Shown here piece after piece: positions 48,011 through 55,185 of a DNA stretch of 64,000 nt. Source of the DNA: JAEUIG01 sp046349775 (GTDB lineage Bacteria > Planctomycetota > Planctomycetia > Planctomycetales > Planctomycetaceae); assembly GCA_046349775.1 (NCBI GenBank), contig JAXMBS010000021.1:1-64000 (forward strand). The letters run 5' to 3'. Within the stretch, counting starts at the first letter, position 1. Each line of letters opens with the position of its first letter. The notes under the pieces are model-generated. The model saw nothing but the letters and a program-made list of their open reading frames with translations. It ran no database searches and was not told the DNA's origin. Made by a program: the position numbers and the translations under genes.

Positions 48011-48073
48011 ATGCATCCGTTCCTCCTCGACCTCGGCCTGCTGCTTACCCTGCCTCCCCAAGGGAGGTCTTAG
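48011..48073 (+). CDS. leuL: leuA leader peptide
   Basis: A 20-codon ORF, too short for usual gene callers: MHPFLLDLGLLLTLPPQGRS and TAG. Seven of eleven residues at positions 4-14 are the block LL-D-L-G-LLL-T-L, all Leu by CTC, CTG or CTT. Such runs make the ribosome pause when charged leucyl-tRNA is scarce. It is followed by competing RNA hairpins and then leuA, whose product makes the first leucine-specific intermediate. A purine run AAGAAAGA just before the ATG can act as a ribosome-binding site. Only its translation is needed, and the peptide itself probably has no job. Confidence 0.8.
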   Translation: MHPFLLDLGLLLTLPPQGRS

Positions 48074-48116
48074 GCCGTTGTCCGTCTGACCGCTGCAGAC
48101 ATCAGCCCTGAGACTC
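48064..48116 (+). promoter_or_regulatory. leuL: Antiterminator of the leuA attenuator
   Basis: The strand 48064-48074 (GAGGTCTTAGG, overlapping the leader stop codon) can pair with 48107-48116 (CCTGAGACTC) using one bulged G and one U-G pair. This sequesters the left arm of the terminator. A ribosome stalled at the leucine codons leaves the first strand free, whereas one that reaches the stop codon covers it. Confidence 0.65.
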
Positions 48117-48140
48117 TCCCGGAGTCTCGGGGCTGTTTTT
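48104..48140 (+). terminator. leuL: Intrinsic terminator (attenuator) before leuA
   Basis: A 13-bp stem with one U-G pair: AGCCCTGAGACTC (48104-48116) and GAGTCTCGGGGCT (48122-48134), 5-nt loop, then GTTTTTGTT. It is the classic GC stem plus T run, placed between the leader peptide and leuA. Confidence 0.85.
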
Positions 48141-48146
48141 GTTGGG

Positions 48147-48222
48147 GTTGTCGGTTATCGGTCGTCAGTTTTCGGTTTGCCCCTTGCCCCTTAGCCCTCG
48201 CCCCACTTTCAACTCTCAACTC
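48147..48222. repeat. Left flank repeat of leuA (two repeat families in tandem)
   Basis: 48147-48175 (GTTGTCGGTTATCGGTCGTC and on) is followed by 48180-48222 (CCCCTTGCCCCTTAGCCC, then AACTCTCAACTC). Both reappear inverted and in mirrored order downstream of leuA at 49803-49931. The tract ends 3 bp before the leuA ATG. Confidence 0.7.
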
Positions 48223-48225
48223 GCC

Positions 48226-49797
48226 ATGTCTGACACGATCACGATCTTTGATACCACGTTGCGGGACGGCGAGCAGTCGCCCGGGTGCAGCATGTCCGTG
48301 GACGAGAAGCTGGAGGTCGCGAAGGCGCTCGTCGAGCTGGGGGTCGATGTCATCGAAGCCGGGTTTCCGATTGCCTCGCCGGGGGACTTCGAAGCCGTCC
48401 AGAAGATCGCGCGGACGTTCGGGAGCCAGTCGTGCATCTGCGGACTGGCGCGTTGTCGGCCGGAAGATATCGACCGGGCCTGGGATGCGCTCAAGGATGC
48501 GCAGAACGTGCGGATTCATGTGTTTCTGGCGACGAGCGCGATCCATCGCGAGTTCAAGCTGAAGATGGCGAAGCAGGAGATCGTTCGCCGGGCGGTCGAA
48601 ATGGTGCAGCATACGTGCGATCGGATGTCGCAGCGCAGTGACATCAAGACGCCGAATGTCGAATTCAGCCCGGAAGACGCGGCGCGGACCGAACCGGACT
48701 TTCTGTGTGAAGTGGTCGAGAAGGCCATTTCCGCCGGCGCAACAACGGTCAACATCCCGGACACGGTCGGTTACGCCACGCCGAGCCACTATTACAACGT
48801 CATCAAGCATTTGAAGGATCACGTGCCCAACATCGGCCAGGCGGTGATCAGCGTGCATTGTCACAACGACCTGGGTCTGGCTGTCGCCAACAGCCTGGCG
48901 GGTGTCGAGGCCGGGGCGCGGCAGGTGGAGTGCACGATCAACGGCCTCGGCGAACGGGCCGGCAATGCGGCGCTGGAAGAGATCGTGATGGCGCTGCGGA
49001 CCCGGAACGATTACTACAGCATCAGCTCGCGGATCAACACACAGAAGCTGTTTCCGACGAGCCGGCTGGTGTCCGGTATCACCGGCATGAAGGTGCAGCG
49101 GAATAAGGCGATCGTCGGTCAGAACGCGTTCGCCCACGAGGCGGGCATCCATCAGCACGGCATGCTGCAGGACCGGTCGACGTACGAGATCATGCGGCCG
49201 GAGGACGTCGGGTTCGTCGGCACGAATCTGGTGCTGGGCAAGCACAGCGGACGGCACGCGTTTCGCGACCGCGTGCAATCGCTGGGCTACACGCTGGACG
49301 AAGAGACGTTCCAGAAGGTGTTCGATGACTTCATCGTGCTGGCGGACAAGAAGAAGGACATCTACGACGCGGATATCTTGGCGCTGATCGAGACCCGTTC
49401 ATTCCAGGTGCCGGAGCGCTGGAAGCTCAATTCGTTCCACGTTTTCGGCGGGACGGGGACGATTCCGACCGCCACGCTGGTGCTGATCAATGACGACGGC
49501 AGCAAGGTGCAGGACGCGTCGACCGGTGACGGACCTGTGGATGCCGTCTTCAAGTGCCTGGAGCGGATCACCGGCGTAAAGGCGAAACTGGACAACTACA
49601 GCGTACGGAGCGTATCGAGCGGCCAGGACGCGCAGGGGGAGGTGAGCGTCGAGATCGAGGCCGGCGGGCTGACCTATCACGGGAAGGGCGTGAGCACAGA
49701 CATCATCGAAGCGAGTGCGCGGGCTTATCTGCAGGCGCTCAACAAAGCGGCGGCGCATTCCGGTGGGCGGTCGTTGCATCCGCAGCACGGAGTGTGA
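48226..49797 (+). CDS. leuA: 2-isopropylmalate synthase
   Basis: 523 residues from ATG 48226 (MSDTITIFDTTLRDGEQSPG). The frame extends 29 codons upstream through a repeat, which is not family-like. Condenses acetyl-CoA with 2-oxoisovalerate, the first committed step of leucine synthesis. Motifs: DTTLRDGEQSPG, the metal histidines in SVHCHNDLG, NGLGERAGN, and the C-terminal regulatory domain (GTIPTATLVLIN, VDAVFKCLERITG) expected to bind leucine for feedback inhibition. No strong Shine-Dalgarno is seen. Transcription is probably controlled by the attenuator at 48011-48140. Frame is intact. obg follows downstream. Confidence 0.97.
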   Translation: MSDTITIFDTTLRDGEQSPGCSMSVDEKLEVAKALVELGVDVIEAGFPIASPGDFEAVQKIARTFGSQSCICGLARCRPEDIDRAWDALKDAQNVRIHVFLATSAIHREFKLKMAKQEIVRRAVEMVQHTCDRMSQRSDIKTPNVEFSPEDAARTEPDFLCEVVEKAISAGATTVNIPDTVGYATPSHYYNVIKHLKDHVPNIGQAVISVHCHNDLGLAVANSLAGVEAGARQVECTINGLGERAGNAALEEIVMALRTRNDYYSISSRINTQKLFPTSRLVSGITGMKVQRNKAIVGQNAFAHEAGIHQHGMLQDRSTYEIMRPEDVGFVGTNLVLGKHSGRHAFRDRVQSLGYTLDEETFQKVFDDFIVLADKKKDIYDADILALIETRSFQVPERWKLNSFHVFGGTGTIPTATLVLINDDGSKVQDASTGDGPVDAVFKCLERITGVKAKLDNYSVRSVSSGQDAQGEVSVEIEAGGLTYHGKGVSTDIIEASARAYLQALNKAAAHSGGRSLHPQHGV

Positions 49798-49802
49798 GAC
49801 GA

Positions 49803-49931
49803 GCGAAGAGTTGAGAGACGAGAGTTGAGGGTGGGGCGAGGGTTAAAGGGCAAGGGGTGATGCTCATGCCTTGCGACTTTCACACCTTCGCACCTTCGTC
49901 TCTGAAAACCGATCACCGATAACTGACGACC
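49803..49931. repeat. Right flank repeat of leuA (inverted copy of the left flank)
   Basis: 49808-49860 (GAGTTGAGAG, GTGGGGCGAGGG, GGGCAAGGGG) and 49901-49931 (CTGAAAACCGATCACCGATA) are inverse complements of 48180-48222 and 48147-48175. Between them CTTTCACACCTTCGCACC (49877-49894) is another quasi-repeated word. It ends 6 bp before the obg start codon. Confidence 0.7.
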
Positions 49932-49937
49932 TTCTTT

Positions 49938-50927
49938 ATGTTCGTTGACCGCGTGGAAATTCACTGTCAGGCCGGCAACGGCGGCGATGGCTGCATTGCT
50001 TTCCGTCGTGAGAAGTACGTCCCACGCGGCGGGCCGAACGGCGGCGACGGCGGCCACGGCGGCAGCATCATCGTTCGCGCCGAGCGCAACCTCGGCAGCC
50101 TGACGAACATCGTCGGGCATCGGCAGTGGAAGGCGCAGCATGGCGAGAAGGGCATGGGTTCGCTGAAGACCGGCGCCAGCGGCGTCGATGCGGTGATCCT
50201 GGTGCCCCCCGGCACGCTGATCAAAGACATCGATTCAGGCGAAGTGCTCCGCGACCTCGAACGGGATGGGGAAGAGTTCGTGGTCGCCCGTGGCGGCAAG
50301 GGTGGGCGCGGCAACAAGCGGTTCGCGACCGCGACGAATCAGACGCCGCGAACCGCCGAATCGGGCGAACCGGGCGAGATCCGCGAGGTGCTGCTGGAAC
50401 TCAAGCTGATCGCCGACGTTGGCGTGATTGGCATGCCTAACGCCGGCAAGAGCACGCTGCTGAGCCGGCTCTCCGCGGCGCGGCCCGAGATCGCCGACTA
50501 CCCGTTCACGACGAAGTTTCCGAACTTGGGCGTTGTCCGGGTCAGCGACGATTTCGAGTTCGTGATGGCCGATATCCCGGGCCTCAGTGAAGGCGCCCAC
50601 GCCGGCGTGGGTCTCGGCCACGAGTTCCTCAAGCACGTCCAGCGAACGCGCGTACTGGTGCATCTCGTCGAGCCGGCGCCGGTGGACGGCAGTGATCCGA
50701 TCGCGAACTACCGGCAGGTGCGCGAAGAATTGCGGTTATACGATCCGTCGCTCGTCGATCGGCCGGAAGTGCTGGCCGTCTCGAAGTGCGAACTGCCGGA
50801 GGCGCGAGAGTGCGTCGCACAGCTTGCGACGGAACTCGGCCGCGAAGTGTTGCAGGTCTCATCGGCGACGGGGACGGGGTTGCCGGAACTCGTGCGGGCA
50901 GTCGTGGCGTCACTGCGGAGCATGTAG
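49938..50927 (+). CDS. obg: GTPase Obg/CgtA
   Basis: 329 residues. The glycine-rich Obg fold is plain (GNGGDGCIAFRREKYVPRGG, GGDGGHGGSI, GKGGRGNKRFATA), followed by the G domain: G1 IGMPNAGKSTLL, switch I YPFTTKFPNLG, G3 DIPGLSEGAHAG, G4-like VSKCEL and G5 VSSATG. The usual NKxD Asn/Asp motif is SKCE here, which is unusual and may affect guanine specificity. It acts in late 50S ribosome assembly and stress control. No C-terminal OCT extension. Its TAG stop lies within a palindromic repeat shared with the convergent pseudouridine synthase gene. Confidence 0.95.
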   Translation: MFVDRVEIHCQAGNGGDGCIAFRREKYVPRGGPNGGDGGHGGSIIVRAERNLGSLTNIVGHRQWKAQHGEKGMGSLKTGASGVDAVILVPPGTLIKDIDSGEVLRDLERDGEEFVVARGGKGGRGNKRFATATNQTPRTAESGEPGEIREVLLELKLIADVGVIGMPNAGKSTLLSRLSAARPEIADYPFTTKFPNLGVVRVSDDFEFVMADIPGLSEGAHAGVGLGHEFLKHVQRTRVLVHLVEPAPVDGSDPIANYRQVREELRLYDPSLVDRPEVLAVSKCELPEARECVAQLATELGREVLQVSSATGTGLPELVRAVVASLRSM

Positions 50928-50990
50928 CACAAACGTCTTCCATTTGTGCGGCTTCGCGCGCGGACTCGCAAGCGGGGACGCTTGTTCTAC
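50924..50990. repeat. Palindromic repeat joining two convergent stop codons (GTAGCACAAACG family)
   Basis: Starts GTAGCACAAACGTC and ends GACGCTTGTTCTAC, with inner sub-palindromes (GCACAAA..TTTGTGC and GCAAGCG..CGCTTG). The left GTAG holds the TAG of obg (50925-50927), and the right CTAC holds the TAG of the convergent gene (50987-50989). It fills the gap exactly. Confidence 0.75.
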
Positions 50991-52017
50991 GATCGCCGCC
51001 GCAGCCGGCTGACGAATCGTTCCAGATCGTCCGACAGCGGGGCTTCGAACTCCAGACGCTCACCCGTTGCCGGGTGATCGAACGCCAGTCGCGCTGCGTG
51101 TAATGCCAGCCGGGGAGCGCCGCTGGCGTCGTTCACCGGCGGCCCGTTCATCCGCTTGCGGTAAATGGGATCGCCGCAGACGAGGTGTCCCGCTTCGGAG
51201 AGGTGGATGCGGATCTGATGCGTCCGGCCGGTCTCCAGGACACACTCGATCAGCGAATAATTGCCGAGTTGCTCCAGTGGTCGCACGTGCGTGACGGCGC
51301 GCTCTCCCTCGTCAGGCTTGTCCGTGCTGCCGCGCAGGCCGTCGCCACGGTCCCGGATGAACTGAGTATCAAACGTCTGTGCGGCCGGATGGCCGTGGAC
51401 GACGGCCCAGTACACGCGTTCGTTCGAATGCTTCTTGAACTGCCGAACGAGGTGCTGTTCGGCGGCTGGCGTGCGGGCAAACACCATCACCCGCTGGTAT
51501 CGCGATCCAGCCGGTGGACGGCGATGACCTTGGGCGGTTTCCCGCGAGATCGGTCCGGCACCGGCCGCTTGCCACGCTGGCGGTTTCGCGACTGACCGCG
51601 CGTCGGTCCGCGCGGTCGTTCCCACTCCTGCACCAGCCGCGGCAGGACTTCATCCAGCGTGGGCTGGAGATTCTTGCGGGCGGTTGGCCAATTGCGTTCT
51701 TCGCGGTGCCGCAGCGTGGTCATCAGGGCCGGCTTGACGACGACGACGACGTGCGGATCGCAGTACAGCAGTACAACGTCGTCCGCTGTGGGTTGCGGCG
51801 TGCGCGGCGTCTCGAAGACGTGGACGACGTCGCCGCGCTTGACTCGGCGGCCGTGATCGACGCAGATGGCGCCGTTGACGGACACGCGACGCGCCGAGAG
51901 CAATTGTTTGGCATCCCCCCACGAGAGGTCCGACTGCCAATGCCGGAGTGCGGCGACAAGCGTCTGGCCGTTGAGCGAATCGGGAACGTGAAGAACTTGC
52001 TGGACCACGCCGGACAC
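50987..52017 (-). CDS. RluA-family pseudouridine synthase, one frameshift
   Basis: N-terminal S4-like RNA-binding domain (ALRHWQSDLSWGDAKQLLSARRV, SVNGAICVD), then the catalytic domain with HRLDRDTSG (catalytic Asp). The frame breaks just after this motif near 51490 and resumes MVFARTPAAEQHLVRQFKKH, with RVYWAVVHG and the C-terminal ETGRTHQIRIHLSEAGHLVCGD. Repaired length is about 343 residues. It isomerises uridines in rRNA or tRNA; the exact member (RluC, RluD or other) is not clear. Convergent with obg. Confidence 0.88.
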
Positions 52018-52096
52018 GTGTAGCAGGTCAGTCAGCGGGTCTCAATCGCGGCAGCGGACGGGAACCAGTGCTTTGTCACAACTGAAGATGCGGGCT

Positions 52097-52172
52097 GGGT
52101 GCCACTGGCTTCGCCAGTGCTTTCCAAACCTGACACTGCGTTTCATTCACACTGGCGGAGCCAGTGGCACCC
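52097..52172. repeat. Double hairpin repeat, GGGTGCCACTGGCTTCGCCAGTG family, copy 1
   Basis: Arm 52097-52120 and inverted arm 52150-52172 are near-perfect complements, and each arm is itself a hairpin (CACTGGC-ttc-GCCAGTG). A second copy with one altered arm lies at 60600-60680. Confidence 0.8.
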
Positions 52173-52221
52173 CAAGATTTACGTGTGACGCTGCACCAAC
52201 GCACTTGACATTGCCGGCGCC

Positions 52222-52572
52222 CTACGCCGGCGAGGCGTGATGCGGCGTCATTGGCGATTGAGGATTCGGCGAATCGGCAATGGCTTCGAACCGGTCACGG
52301 TAGCGCCAGCGTTCCCACCAGTTGGCCTTGCGCAGATTAAAATCGCCGGGAGGGACGACGTGCTCTTTGCCGCGGCGGGTCTTGAGCAGCAGCGAGCCGT
52401 CGTTGCGGACTTCGGCGACGATCCAGAATTTGTCGACCGTGTAGGCGTACTCGTCGCCGTTCTCTGCCGGGAGCACGTTTTGCGCACGCGGCCCCGGGTG
52501 CGTGCTGAATTTCGTCTTGCGATAAATGACCCAGTCGCCGGGCTGAATTCCATTTCGCATTACGGTGATCAT
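52222..52572 (-). CDS. Small hypothetical protein
   Basis: 116 residues from 52572 (MITVMRNGIQPGDWVIYRKTKFSTHPG); the frame continues into the upstream esterase gene, which is not credible coding. The start at MRNGIQPGDW (52560) is equally good. The pattern GDWVIYRKTKFSTHPGPRA and FWIVAEVRNDGSLLLKTRRG suggests an SH3-like small beta-barrel. No known function. It lies 22 bp downstream of the esterase gene on the same strand and ends with an Asn/Pro-rich tail. Confidence 0.7.
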   Translation of the reverse strand: MITVMRNGIQPGDWVIYRKTKFSTHPGPRAQNVLPAENGDEYAYTVDKFWIVAEVRNDGSLLLKTRRGKEHVVPPGDFNLRKANWWERWRYRDRFEAIADSPNPQSPMTPHHASPA

Positions 52573-52594
52573 CCCGTCGTGCCCTCGCTGCCCC

Positions 52595-53890
52595 TCACTC
52601 TCCGGCCTGATGTCCAAAGTGCCGGTCGGCGAAACCCAGATACTGCATCCAGTCGTAATCCGTAACGTCATGCCCACCGCTGCGGACATGATAACCGATG
52701 GTGCCCTGATTCAACGGCGAATCCAGGTCCGGCATTGCGCCGCTGGCCGCACTCAGGCCGTCTGTTCCGAGGAGCCGGTACACCGGATCGGCGTGCCATG
52801 CCCCCAGAAATTCTCCCAGCGGATCGGCCCACCGGTCTTCGACGGCGCTCGCCACGTAGACCGGTCGCGGTGCGATCAACGCGATCAGTTCGTGCTGATC
52901 CACCGGCAGTCGATCCTCGTGCAGATTGTAGGCATTGAAGTGATCGCAAAACCAGTGAGGAAATGAAGTATTAATGCGGGCGACCGTCTCTCCGTAGACC
53001 CGCATACTGAGCGCCGCGCCTCCGCAGCCCGAGTTGTTGGAGATCGCCATGGCGAACCGCTCGTCCTGCGCCGCCGCCCACAGAGCCGTCTTGCCGAGTC
53101 TTGAATGGCCAATGACGACCACGTGCCGGGCGTCGACCGCCGGATCCCGCTCGAGGTAGTCGAGGGCGCGGCTCAGTCCCCAGGCCCACGCGGCGATTGA
53201 GCCCCATTCGTCCGCCGCCGGCGCCATTTGACCGGGCCGGTAAAACAGCCGATGAATGCCGAAGTGGAATCCGTTGTCGAAATCGGGGTCGATGTCGCCG
53301 TAATAAATCGTCGCGAGGGCATATCCACGATTGACGATCATCTCGACGGGCCATCGCCGGGCTTCCGATCCCCGCGACTGCTCCGTCGCGCAATGGTCGA
53401 CGTAGCCCTCCTCGGGTTTGTTCCGGAACCAGCCGGCGTTGAGAGTGATGCCGCGATCGGGTTGAACCGCATGATTCCCGCCAAAGTTGAGGCCGAGAAA
53501 CGCCGGCACAGCCTGGCGTGTTTTCGGAATGTACATGAGCAGTGACATCTTCGGTCCGGCCTTGTCGGCCGTGAACCAGACGTTGACCTCTTTACGAATC
53601 GCCTTGCCGCCGAGGGCCTGGTCATCGATTAATGCGACCTCCCACGCGAATTCGGCCGGCCGGGGCGGGCTGCGGCCGTAGACTTGCTCTTCGAACAGCT
53701 TCAGCAGCTCCGGCCGCCGCCGCGTGCGCCAGGTTTCGGCATCGGTGACGTGCTCCCCATTCGCCAGCAACAGTGGATCAGGGAGCGTATATGGCAGGAC
53801 CTTAGCTTCGTCGTAGTTGGCCTCGTCGGCGAATGCCAGGCCGCTGATGAGCAGGACGAAGCCCCAGGTTGACAGAACACGCAGCGTCAT
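52595..53890 (-). CDS. Secreted CE15-like glucuronoyl esterase / acetyl xylan esterase
   Basis: 431 residues. Signal peptide MTLRVLSTWGFVLLISGLAFA. The mature protein has an alpha/beta hydrolase fold: nucleophile elbow VVIGHSRLGKTALW (Ser263), SGCGGAALS, acid region VASAVEDRWADP and a late histidine in RSGGHDVTDYDW (His about 408). The GHSRxGK form and NNSGCGG are characteristic of CE15 glucuronoyl esterases, which cut ester links between lignin and glucuronoxylan. Its start codon overlaps the stop of rdgB (ATGA), so translation is coupled to a housekeeping gene, an odd partner for a polysaccharide enzyme. Confidence 0.9.
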   Translation of the reverse strand: MTLRVLSTWGFVLLISGLAFADEANYDEAKVLPYTLPDPLLLANGEHVTDAETWRTRRRPELLKLFEEQVYGRSPPRPAEFAWEVALIDDQALGGKAIRKEVNVWFTADKAGPKMSLLMYIPKTRQAVPAFLGLNFGGNHAVQPDRGITLNAGWFRNKPEEGYVDHCATEQSRGSEARRWPVEMIVNRGYALATIYYGDIDPDFDNGFHFGIHRLFYRPGQMAPAADEWGSIAAWAWGLSRALDYLERDPAVDARHVVVIGHSRLGKTALWAAAQDERFAMAISNNSGCGGAALSMRVYGETVARINTSFPHWFCDHFNAYNLHEDRLPVDQHELIALIAPRPVYVASAVEDRWADPLGEFLGAWHADPVYRLLGTDGLSAASGAMPDLDSPLNQGTIGYHVRSGGHDVTDYDWMQYLGFADRHFGHQAGE

Positions 53891-54507
53891 GACTCGGTCC
53901 TCAGCAGTTCCACGAGCTGCGGCAACAACCGTCGCAATGCGCGACCGCGATGGCTGAGCTGCTGTTTGACGATCGGTCCCAGCTCGCCGAACGTCCGATG
54001 ATACTCGCGAATCAGGAAATACGGATCGTAGCCGAAACCACTCGTCCCATGCGGTTCGGTGGTGATGCGGCCGTGGCAGTAGTCCTCCACGTGCAGGCGA
54101 ACGGCGCCGATAGGATCGGCCACCGCTACGTGGCAGACATACCGCGCGCCGCGCCGCTCGGCCGGCACGCCTGCCAGCTCGGCGATCAACAGTTCGTTGT
54201 TCGACTGATCGGTGGCGCCAGATCCGCTGTACCGCGCCGAGTACACGCCCGGCCGCCCCCCCAGCGCTTCGACTTCGATCCCGCTGTCCTCGCCGATGGT
54301 CCAGAGCCCGAGGCAGCCGGCGATCGTCGCGGCTTTCTTGCCGGCATTGTCGGCAAACGTTTGGCCGTCCTCGACGACCTCCGGTGTCGGTGGCAGCTCA
54401 TCCAGGGAGGCGACGGCGATGCCATGCGGCTGCAGCAGAGCGCGCAGCTCGCCGCACTTCTTGGCGTTGCGGGTCGCGAGCACAATCCGTTGTGAGGGCG
54501 CCGTCAT
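53887..54507 (-). CDS. rdgB: XTP/dITP diphosphatase (Ham1/RdgB)
   Basis: 206 residues from ATG 54507 (MTAPSQRIVLATRNAKKCGELRAL); the longer frame upstream is Pro/Arg-rich and overlaps the next gene. Hydrolyses non-canonical purine nucleotides to keep them out of DNA. Family blocks: LATRNAKK, DGQTFADNAGKKA, GEDSGIEVEALGGRPGVYSARY, and GTSGFGYDPYFLI. The stop overlaps the start of the esterase gene by 4 bp, and 44 bp separate it from the small gene upstream, suggesting an operon. Confidence 0.94.
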   Translation of the reverse strand: MTAPSQRIVLATRNAKKCGELRALLQPHGIAVASLDELPPTPEVVEDGQTFADNAGKKAATIAGCLGLWTIGEDSGIEVEALGGRPGVYSARYSGSGATDQSNNELLIAELAGVPAERRGARYVCHVAVADPIGAVRLHVEDYCHGRITTEPHGTSGFGYDPYFLIREYHRTFGELGPIVKQQLSHRGRALRRLLPQLVELLRTES

Positions 54508-54551
54508 CGATTCCGTCCGCCGGGACCGCGAGTGTGCGAATCGGTCGCGGA

Positions 54552-54857
54552 TCAATTCTGTCCGAAGTCGTCCTGCGTCAGTTCGTCGAGCTGGGCCTTG
54601 AACTCGTCCCGTTCCTTGCGCGTCAGATCGAGATCGAACAGCAGGTACTTGATGTCGAGCCGCAACTGGGAGAGGGCTTCCTGCACCAGCTCCAGAATCC
54701 GGCGGCGGCGGCGGACGCACTCGACCACGCGGATATATGCCGGTTCGAGCTCGCGTGACTGGTGGTCCGGCAGAGCGGCGATGGCGCGACCCAGTTCGAC
54801 GAGTTCACGCGGCAATTCGTTGGCCGTCGCGTCGGTGAGTCGTGAAGAAGCGTTCAT
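54552..54857 (-). CDS. Small helical protein of unknown function
   Basis: 101 residues from ATG 54857 (MNASSRLTDATANELP). Rich in Leu, Arg, Glu and predicted all-helical, for example RRILELVQEALSQLRLDIKYL and FDLDLTRKERDEFKAQL, ending DDFGQN. No motif recognised. The open frame upstream of 54857 is not credible coding. It is the first gene of a run with rdgB, the CE15 esterase and the small gene at 52222, which makes it likely to be a real gene. Confidence 0.72.
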   Translation of the reverse strand: MNASSRLTDATANELPRELVELGRAIAALPDHQSRELEPAYIRVVECVRRRRRILELVQEALSQLRLDIKYLLFDLDLTRKERDEFKAQLDELTQDDFGQN

Positions 54858-55185
54858 AATCCAGCGCCTTGCGGAGTCTCTGAAGCAGCCATGATTCTGC
54901 CCCGACGTGTTGACGAAAAGCAACAGTGTGCCGCAAGTTTCCGCCAATTCGAGGGTTACGGAAGGCCGCCGTGTCGAGGATGCCGGGCGACGGAATGCGG
55001 CGCGTTCGTATTGGTGCGTTGAGGCATCTCCCTTACAATCCAAGGTTTACGGCCGCGGGCCCCCTCTGGAGGAGGCGCCGCCATCCGATCGACGTTCCTT
55101 TGCAGGCGGTGTTCGGCTGACCGGCCGCGCAAGAGCGACGGATTGAGGAACCACCCGGCCATCGGGGTCCAGGGAAGGACCGCGC
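54858..55185. other. Divergent intergenic region with one clear promoter
   Basis: A 328-bp gap between the minus-strand cluster headed at 54857 and the plus-strand gene at 55186. Apart from the promoter at 55011-55039 nothing distinct was seen. Confidence 0.4.
55011..55039 (+). promoter_or_regulatory. Sigma-70-type promoter for the large secreted protein
   Basis: TTGGTG (55011-55016) and TACAAT (55034-55039) with a 17-bp spacer. Predicted start is near 55046, leaving a 140-nt 5' leader before the GTG at 55186. Confidence 0.5.
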
